The notes under the pieces: model-generated
The model's input: the letters and a program-made list of their open reading frames with translations, nothing else
What the model was told of the DNA's origin: nothing
The model's database searches: none
Assembly (NCBI GenBank): GCA_963920635.1
Contig: OY987298.1
Span: 26,266,647-26,330,646 of the forward strand
DNA length: 64,000 nucleotides
Direction: 5' to 3'
Source: Pseudeuparius sepicola
Taxonomy: Eukaryota > Arthropoda > Insecta > Coleoptera > Anthribidae
Shown here: positions 55,937-64,000 of the stretch, one piece after another
Position numbering within the stretch: the stretch's first letter is position 1
How the letters are laid out: each line of letters begins with the position of its first letter
Program-made: the position numbers and the translations under genes

Positions 55937-56448
55937 CGATTTTCTTGAAATTTTGGCTCTCCCCTATTTTCGAGGTCCCTGGACACGAATCTTAGTTTTT
56001 GGCGGTCGGCCATAGTTTCCGAGAAAATGAACTTTCAAATTTCCTTTTGACACCTTACTGTTCCCGGCGATAATGCATGGTAATATGAGAATGAATTTTT
56101 ACTGTATGCGGTTCAAACTAATCACTCCGCACTCCGCTGTTTTGCACCTTCGCAACATCGAAACTTCGCGAAATAAAATTATTTATGCAGTGTTTACGTA
56201 GGTACGCTATTTTCGGTCGATATTCGGCGCCCGGGATGTTGCAAAAGGTGCAAAATAGTGTGGTGATCAGTTTCAATCTCGTACAGTAAAAATTCATATC
56301 AATTATAGATAATTGCAAAGGTGACCGTGAACAGAAAATTTGAAAATTCATTTTCTTGGAAATTACGTCCGACCGCCAAAAACCAAGCTCAAATTCGGGT
56401 TTAGGGACCTTGAAAATAGGGGGATAGCCAAAATTTCAAGAAAATCGG
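55937..56448. repeat. Approximately 510-bp foldback
   Basis: Left CGATTTTCTTGAAATTTTGG and right CCAAAATTTCAAGAAAATCG, with matching inner blocks (TTTTTGGCGGTCGG / CCGACCGCCAAAAA; TTTTGCACCTT / AAGGTGCAAAA). Confidence 0.75.
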
Positions 56449-59035
56449 TTGTGCAGACAGCGTGGTAATAATGATCTTATTATTATTTTAAAGTCCAAAA
56501 ATAACGAACATTTAATTGGAAATCCTCGCTTTTTGAGTAGTTATTGTTGCTTATTCAACAATGGTTCAACAATATAATTTTGGTTATTCTGTGACCAAGC
56601 ATAATAATTTTTTTTTTTAGAGAATATTACTCAAAAATTAAAAAACTAATCCAAAACCTAATCATTGTCGCCCACATCATAGAAGAACCTAGTACGACAC
56701 GTTCTTTTATACTTACCTACATTTAAAACAAACTTCAGTACTTAATTCCCTATAGGTACCTACCTAGTCATTATAAGAAAGCAAAAATGCCCAACTTGTA
56801 GTTAAGTTCTGTAATTTTTTTGATTAAATACACCCCCGACCAAAATGGCATCGTTTACAATAAGTATTTTCATATTAATTTCTAAATTATTGATTAACGC
56901 TCTAAAAATTTCTCTCGGTCTCGGAATTCCAAAGATTTTCTGCACGATCCGACAACGTTGCCTCGGGTAAAGGCCGCCGCTCGAGCGCCGGTAGCTGCTT
57001 AGATCCACAGACGACGGAAGATTTCTACGCACAGCCGGCCGCCAGCACACGCGGTGTTTCATTCTGCGAGAGATAGAGGGCTACGCGTATTCTACGGGAT
57101 TCTCAGAGAATTTGGAAGGCCTATTTTTCTCTTAGGACCTGCAAGTCTTTCCGAATATTTCAGTCAACGGTTATGTCAAATCTTTTATAATAGGGTACTT
57201 GACGAAATTTTACAAACTTGATAAAACAATTCCTGGACACTTGTCTAAGACCTTACGATTATTTAAAAAATATATATTTACGCAATTAGTAAATTGTTAG
57301 AGTTTCTTCGAAATTTGGCGGGAAAGCACTTATGACGTCACAAGTGTTTTAAATAGGCAATTTGGCAACATAGCGATACCACTGAAGTGTTCTGAGACAT
57401 AACCTTATTCGGCAGTGAAAGTTGCAAGGAAAGTTGAAATTTCAAAATTGTAACCTCAAACTCCCAGACTTATGATGCCCTGTGAAACCACATTTAGAAG
57501 GGTTTTTTCGTAAATACTTATTCAACCGTTTTTCTGTAAATTTTTTTGGCTAGGTTGGACCTAAAGTCCGGAATTCGGGCTCAGTACTTCTAAGCACTAT
57601 GGGCACTATGGCGCCTTCATAAACGCACCTTCAAGATGGTCCCGAGGCCGAGGTTATCTCTTTATTAATAACTTATAATACTGTACTATTACTACAACGT
57701 AGGTACAAACCTTTGCAGTTTTATTCCATGGATTTCGGCAGAAGCTAACATCGGATTATAAGAAAAAATTTTGCTACTAAAAAAACACATCAAAATTCGG
57801 CAAATTAGGGATTGTCCTTTCAGGGTCCAAGATACCTTACCTTACACATCTAACAACACGATAACTAGGTCCGCAAACAATATATAATAGTAAATATCAA
57901 TAACAAACTATAATAAATGACACAGATATTATCTACTAATATTTTGATGTAGCGAGATACGGCATGACAGTTGACATCACGGGTCACGGGATGTCATCTG
58001 CCGATCAGAAAACCATACGTGTTAGATGACATGTGGATATATGAATATTGTTAGATGCCTAAGTGGGTGGGTAACGTTGCCAAATACGCGAATGTTTCCC
58101 TCATTATTAGTACCTGAATATTTATAGTATGTTCCGTATACAGATATTTTAACTAAAGTGTTACGTGGCAGAGATGAAGTTTCCAGCGTGTGCAGCATAA
58201 ACAGACACCATTTTGATATAGAGGAGTCAATATACGGGACATATGCGTAATAAAATAGTCTTTATGTGACAAAATTTGTGTGTGCAATTGCGTTAGTTAA
58301 AGCTCAAAGGTTTCAATACATTAGGTAACAGATATTCATAGGCAAGCTGGAGATACTTGAATAGAAAACTGCAATTTGCCCTTGTTCCACGAATGATTGC
58401 AAACGGGCACCGGCAACGTTACAGCTCCATTTCTCCTAAAAGGCACAGAGTTGCCACATTTGGCGTTCTAGACAATAGAACGACGAAACTGTAGATTTCA
58501 GCCTGAACAAAATTGTGCAACTTCGTCTTTAATTATCATTAATAAATAAGGGTTAAAAGCCGTTGTTTCATTTATTACGTGCTATGTTGGTGCATCTACT
58601 GTAAACAGAGTACAATTTTAGAGCAATTAAAAATATTGTCAAGTACCCTATTCTACGTTTACATCATCAGCATTGAATCCTACGGTTTTCAAGCCTCCCT
58701 AGGGACATTATCATATTATACTTATTCCACAGTACGTTGGTGCACATTCTGGCCAACTTCTGTTTGGAAATAGCGGCTTGACTTGAAATTTTAAATCTGA
58801 TAGAATTTCAATCTGTAGGGTTTACGTCGTCTTATTTGAGTCTGCTCCAGTGAATTCAAACCTCTCTCAATCGGATCGAATGCGTCGAGATAAATGTAGT
58901 CAATCAAAAGTTCTCAATTTGCTGGTTAGGTCATTCTGGCACTGAACCCTTCAATTGCACCCGTGATTTGCTATCATCAGTGCTGTATTATTGTGGAACA
59001 TATTTACCCTGTCATTTCCCCGCCTCATTGCGCAG
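56449..59035. other. Intron DNA before vas exon G
   Basis: No gene supported. A GC-rich patch lies at 56935-57060; its open frame on the - strand has no recognisable product. Confidence 0.3.
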
Positions 59036-59326
59036 GCCGGGGCGAGCGCACCGTCGTATTTGTCGAGACCAAGCGCAATGCCGACTTCCTGGCGACCCTC
59101 CTCAGCGAGAACGACATCAAGACCACGAGCATCCACGGGGACAGGCTGCAGCGCGAGCGCGAGCAGGCCCTGTGGGACTTCAAGAAGGGCACCTGCAACA
59201 TCCTGGTGGCGACGGGCGTCGCCGCCAGAGGGCTCGACATCGAGGGCATCCAGCACGTGATCAACTACGATCTGCCCAAGAGCGTTGACGAGTACGTGCA
59301 CAGGATTGGCCGTACCGGGAGAGTGG
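59036..59326 (+). CDS. vas: vasa exon G (motifs IV, V, VI)
   Basis: 291-bp exon, phase 1 on both sides (GCGCAG acceptor, GTGG|GTAAGT donor). It encodes [15 protein letters not shown] (motif IV), [29 protein letters not shown] (motif V) and [12 protein letters not shown] (motif VI with the arginine finger), that is, most of RecA-like domain 2. It is clearly GC-rich, with many third-position G/C, unlike the other vas exons and the AT-rich introns. The C-terminal extension (in known Vasas ending in an acidic or tryptophan-containing tail) must lie beyond 64000. The opposite strand is also open because of the GC-rich codons, but that reading has no recognisable product. Confidence 0.97.
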
Positions 59327-60954
59327 GTAAGTGCATCGGTTTTAATTTGAATTTCGTATGGTTTCCCAGAAATTTTATTACAAGTATAAATTTCGCAAAT
59401 GTTTTATGCATATCAATAATGCTTCATTATCCTGATATAAAAATTAACAGTACATCCATGGGCATCTTAGAATGGGCCTTGTTCACTCAATCAAATTTCG
59501 ATATTTCTTACTACTAGAATGAAATTAATCACATAACTCTTTAATAAAATTCCCCTGAGCATCTTTCTCGTCAATACCTGGTTTTGTTATTAACTAAAAA
59601 AATATATAAGAATTTTAAACTGCCCGCCTTAATTTGGAGCAATGAAATTGCGTTTGCGATGTTGCCGGTTATACTAGTAATCGGAGCCCCAAAAATTCGA
59701 TCTCCGTTCTAATCTCAGTGCACATTGAATCGAAATCGATTCTCTAGAGAAAGACAGTTGTAAAAAGGGTTGTCCGAACTCGACCGTACAGACACAGGTA
59801 GTTGTTTCGTGGGTCGTGTGTCGTAATTATAACGATCTGTGGGCTGGTAATATCATTCTGTCAGTCTTTAATGTAAACCGAACTAATAAACTTTTTTTTT
59901 CTGAAAACCTGCGAAAGTTAAAAGTTAAACTGTCTACCGTATGCTGATTTGAAATCAAATTTAATTGGTCTTGTAATAAGGATGGTGTAGGCACTTATTT
60001 ATCATTATCAATATTGTTACCTCCCTGAACAACTGAAAAAAGTGATAGATCCCGTAATTGACAGAATGGAGAAAGGAATATTTTGGTCAACCGGAAAACC
60101 TTTTGATAGCCATTTTAGGGGATTATGAACACACATTCGAGAGTTAGCTTTAAGAATAAAAAACAACAATGTCAGAATATCTCGAGTTTTAAATTAAATT
60201 TTGATTGTCAAAATTATGTATAGTTGACTGAAAAAATGTTGTTATAAACCAAATTTATTTAGGTTTGGACAACTTACAAGTTGGTGATCATTCTGCAAGT
60301 AACTTTTAACTCAAAAAATGGAAAAACATTGCGATTTTGGTATATTATTAAATTAATTGATATTGAGGTTGTTTTTTATTTCTTTTTTTATGGCCTCTGC
60401 TTTTTTCGAGCAATCTAGCCACTATGGGGCAACGTACGGTGCCAAAGCGTGGGGTACCACGAAAGACCCACCCACTCGTGCACCGCCGCGCCGCTCCCCG
60501 ATATTGAGGTCATCTGTTATGTCTATTTGGTTTTTGCCACAAAATATAAGTTAGTTAAATTTTCTTCTTCTTCTTCAGTCTTCACAAATCTCAAATAGAA
60601 ACATATCGATATTACCGTAAATCGTGTCAACGTCGCAAAACAATAGCCAATCAGCTTTTTGGGCCCGTGACATCACAGGCCCAAGGAATTTGAATTTCAA
60701 AAACGGTTTTAGGGCATTTCCCGGCCGAAAAAAATCGGAAAAAATATTTTCGTGTTTTATTTACTATTAGGATTCATAATAAAAAAAAAGTGTGAAACAG
60801 ACCCATTGATCATATTTTTGCATGAAGATTTTGTTGCTATCCATTATAGTAGGTTCTTGGTAAATTTAATATTTTTTTCTTGATATGATGTAAAATAAAT
60901 GTTGGGTTCATGCTCTAAATCTTTGTTGAAAGACCCGTTATTTATTTTACATGT
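59327..60954. other. Intron after vas exon G
   Basis: No exon of the vas C-terminal region was recognised. GC-rich patch at 60420-60500. Confidence 0.35.
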
Positions 60955-61052
60955 AGCCCATTATTGTACGATTTTTTCAATAAGTAGGTCTTGGCGAGTT
61001 GTAAACATGAAACGTCAGACGCGGAGAAATCGCCCGTCAAAAGTGACCAAAT

Positions 61053-61996
61053 CAGGGACTCTTTAAAATAAGGGGACCCAGCATGTCACAGTCTATCACA
61101 TAGGAAAAGTGAACCAACTGCCATCAAGTTTTATGTGACATGCCAGTGCCATAGATTCCAAAGGAGGCAAAATATTTCCCATCATAATTCACAATTTTTA
61201 AGTTTTCAAACTTCCAGATAGTCAGTTAAAGGTAATGCGGCCGCCTGTAGTAGTCCCAATAATTGCAACCAGATTTTTCTTGTCTCACCTTTAGTAATCC
61301 TGCAATTCCCATTACGTGGGCATTACGTATAAGTAAGTAGTTCAAAACAAAAATGGTATTTCCTGAATATTAAATTATTAAGCAGGTAGCTTCAGTCAGG
61401 TCTTTCTTTAAACAGTTTTTATCTACAACTATAAGTTCATTTTACGTTTGTGAGGTACCTTGGGAGAGAAATAAAATTACAAAAATGAGCACCGAGAAAA
61501 ACTACAAGATTAGAACTAAGTACAAGACCTAATCTTATTAGTCCATCCCGAAATCTGTGAAAGTTCTTTGGGTAGATACATTCAACAAGAAAAGAAAGTT
61601 CAAGTACGTACCTATTATACCTACATATTGCAAATGGTTTGAGGAACCTGGTAACAAGGTGCAATAGCGACAAATTCTCAAATAAGCAAAATCAGCACTG
61701 ACTTACCTTACTTATATTACTTAAATTCCTGGAAATAATTGCAGGAAGCCAAATTCATATATAATATAAATTTGATTCATTTGGCACTTGCCATATTCTG
61801 TTTGTTGACAGAACATTGTCAAGTCTAATTTTTATAAATCATATTAATTTTTACTAACAATCAAAGTACCTGTTATGTCCATAGATTCTCCAATAAAATG
61901 GCATAGTTGGCATCATTGAGACCATTAGAATGGGGAAAGAAACGGCCTCTCTTTGGAAAGTATAATGCTGGGTCCCCTTACTTTAAAGGGTCCCTG
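61053..61996 (+). mobile_element. 944-bp hAT-like element, 8-bp duplication
   Basis: Ends CAGGGACTCTTTAAAATAAG and the inverse (CTTACTTTAAAGGGTCCCTG), flanked by GACCAAAT (61045-61052; 61997-62004). The empty site occurs at 33330-33345 (reverse). Short frames inside are not recognisable. A truncated relative is at 18795-19403. Confidence 0.9.
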
Positions 61997-62187
61997 GACC
62001 AAATATTCAAAACCCGGCCGATAAAGGCTCATTTAACTTTTCGTACACATTGCGAAATTGTTTCCTATAGAAGCGCAATCCTTCAGTATACATATTTTAG
62101 TAAATTTGAATATCAATAGATTTGTTGTGTAGGCTGCACAAGAAGCAGCAGTTTGGTTTTTCTGTCAGAAGGTGCCGTGTCTCATCA

Positions 62188-62272
62188 TACTTGTCCTAGG
62201 TAGAGCGATCGTCAAAGTCAAGCAACGCCGCGCGTAGTCGGTTCATGGACGGGTGATCCCTTAATATTATTT
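62188..62272 (+). ncRNA. 5S rRNA-derived segment, second copy
   Basis: GCGATCGTCAAAGTCAAGCA, CGCGCGTAGTCGGTTCATGG and ACGGGTGATCCCTTAAT align with 5S rRNA as at 33040-33125. Confidence 0.65.
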
Positions 62273-62380
62273 TCTTGCCTAATAAAACATTTTTTTTCCG
62301 ATTTCAAAAAAAATATAATATGTACCTCAGCACTGAAGTTCTTTTTATGACTCATGTGGTTTATTTGCCTTGGTACATAA

Positions 62381-63160
62381 ATAACTATTTATGCACACAT
62401 TTGGCATCAGTTTGACAACAAGAATTAAAATAATTTCTACTGTTGACTGAAGGTGGTAGACAAGGTGGCTTCTTGAGTAAAATTCTGTTGTTGGACTTCC
62501 ATTGTCTTTATTTGTTTGAAAATACATGACAGTGGTTATCTTTGACCTTTCTCAAGCAAATAAACAAATAAAACAAATAAAGACAATGGAAGTCCGACAA
62601 CAGAATTTTACTCAACAATTTCTCATAGTTTACGGCATTAATGATAAAAATGAAGCTTAGTCGGGGTTTTATATACTCCTTAATTTTTTTAATTTTTTTG
62701 ATTTTTTTTTTAATTCGGATTTGTATTAAGCCCTTTTTTTCATGTGTGCTTAAATTTCTTTACATCATGCCTGAATCCCCCTGTATACAATCTCTGTGGA
62801 TACCAACCTGGGAAGACTGCAATGTTGCGGAAAGAAGCTAGAAAGAACAGTGCCTTGGAACTTGCACACGGGGGCAATTCATTAAGTTCTATTGCGTTCT
62901 TTTAAAATGTAGATAATTTTAATTTGAATTTAAATAATTATTTTATTATTTGTGGTTCACAAAATAATCAATTTAATAGATATCAAGAAATATAATATGT
63001 AATTATAATATGTAATTATGGTTCATTTCAGGTAGCATTTTTCCCCAGTAATTTATAATATATCCTTCACGACGCTGTGAAGGAAAATAATTTGAATTGT
63101 AATTCGAGTTTTTGGTTAAACTGAAAAAAATTAATTAGTTGGGGTTTTGTGAACAAACCA
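62381..63160. other. Intron DNA, small inverted repeat
   Basis: AGACAATGGAAGTCC (near 62581) and GGACTTCCATTGTCT (near 62492) with neighbouring AATTTTACTCAA sequence form an inverted repeat of about 40 bp. No gene. Confidence 0.4.
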
Positions 63161-63162
63161 GC

Positions 63163-64000
63163 GCCGGTTTTAGGGGGGTGCTAGGGCGCTAATAGCACCC
63201 GGCGGTGAATTTTAGGAGGCGGTATAAGCTGGTCTAATAACTAAAAATAAATCACATTTTGTTGCTATGTCGCTCACGACGCGACACCTTCATTATGATC
63301 GGCGTCTGCAAACATAACATCTGAAACGTTCTCCTATTCATCATCTTATTCATCTGTATGTTGAAGATTTTACTCCCACTCCCAGAATATACAACACTGA
63401 TTCATTGATTAAATATAATTGGAAAATTGACATGTAATAATGTGTAACATTATACATTTATTGAAAAATATACTTCTTATTGTCAAGTAGCTATAACTAC
63501 TGATTCCACAACACCTGACTTTTGCCTTGCATAAGCACAGGGCTGTAAGTATATGGTTTGGGGGTTCAAGCCCCCTACATTGAGAAAAGATGAAAAATAC
63601 ATTATCTGTTATGATTTTGTAATTTTCTATACCTCTTTTAACCTATCTGTGCTTTAAATTTTTAAAAATTTTCGCCTACTGCGCACGTAGTTACCCGACC
63701 CTGAACACCTCTGCTTTCTTTTGTATAGCTGGTTTAAAAAGCAATAATTTTTATGGGCTCACACTAAAACAAATTTCGAAATTTCTATTGGTAACAGTTG
63801 TTCTATAAAAGAAGACTGAATAGGACTTCTTGGCTACAAATGTTATGAGTCATAGAGTGAAAAAAAAAATACCACCAGTTAACAAGAAAAAATACCACCA
63901 GTTAACAAGAATATGTTTTGCTTAGAATTCCTTTTCGTTAATTTAAACTGTTTGACCTTGAATATTTGAAAAATTTTCGCCTGTGGCTCAATTTTGTACC
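63163..64000. mobile_element. Possible start of a hAT-like element
   Basis: CAGCGCCGGTTTTAGGGGGG resembles hAT-type termini; a CACCCGGCGGTGAATTTTAG block follows. TTTTCGCC motifs recur at 63669 and 63975. The other end is beyond the window. Confidence 0.35.

Larger units (their letters stand above)
60955..62380 (+). repeat. Dispersed repeat R, copy interrupted by a hAT-like element
   Basis: Forward copy of the repeat at 32880-33410, split at GACCAAAT by the element 61053-61996. Confidence 0.8.

Noticed and set aside
56802..57062. 86-codon frame in a GC-rich patch
   Set aside because: No motif, no splice context and no similarity recognised.
58951..59301. 116-codon open frame opposite vas exon G
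   Set aside because: Open only because exon G is GC-rich; no recognisable protein, and the + strand is a clear helicase exon.

Overview
The window is a piece of an insect nuclear genome: AT-rich, with GT-AG introns, and crowded with Tc1/mariner-, hAT- and P-type DNA transposons, foldback elements, satellite arrays and degraded LINEs. The order of insect cannot be settled from the sequence. No bacterial-type gene or operon is present.

The only host gene I can support is vasa (vas), the germline DEAD-box RNA helicase, on the + strand. Seven exons fall in the window (16767-16904, 21870-22120, 32304-32495, 37370-37591, 47213-47389, 49358-49550, 59036-59326). All seven join in one reading frame with GT-AG borders, giving about 488 codons: an RGG-rich region, the Q motif and helicase motifs I, Ia, Ib, II, III, IV, V and VI. 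The N-terminus lies upstream (not recognised) and the C-terminal exons lie beyond 64000. The six complete introns range from 2 to 10 kb and consist largely of mobile DNA.

Positions 1-14 kb, upstream of the first visible vas exon, hold a LINE relic on the - strand. It is split by one 12,667-bp insertion (113-12779) flanked by an exact 7-bp duplication, GTGGAGT. Removing the insertion and one duplication copy restores the LINE reading frame. The insertion starts with CATTGAGTAAAGGAATAA, ends with its inverse, and carries two 121-bp satellite arrays in opposite orientation, foldbacks, minisatellites, a shared MITE and a THAP-domain remnant. Three 27-29 bp palindromes elsewhere (5177, 5886, 29093) each consist of 17 bp of that terminus plus 10 bp of the opposite one. 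Two are flanked by perfect 7-bp duplications; the third has only a degraded match. They look like excision footprints of a P-type transposase. I consider this family the most interesting signal in the window.

14.6-15.1 kb holds a hAT transposase tail, and 20.8-21.7 kb an element with about 330-bp tandem units. 23.2-24.35 kb is a nested pair of elements, and 26.8-27.5 kb a pogo/Tigger fragment. 27.68-31.15 kb is a 3.47-kb P-superfamily element with an 8-bp duplication and a broken transposase. 32.9-33.4 kb is a repeat containing a 5S rRNA-like segment, repeated at 60.96-62.38 kb where a 944-bp hAT-like element has inserted. 38.9-42.1 kb is a broken two-ORF LINE, and 44.83-46.77 kb a mariner-like element with an intact transposase. 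47.43-49.17 kb is a foldback filling most of one vas intron. 52.4-55.7 kb is a MITE opened by two later insertions, one of which was itself invaded. A short stretch at 51.5-51.66 kb has heat-shock-element, CCAAT and TATA-like motifs in promoter order. Most of the remainder is unrecognised intronic DNA.
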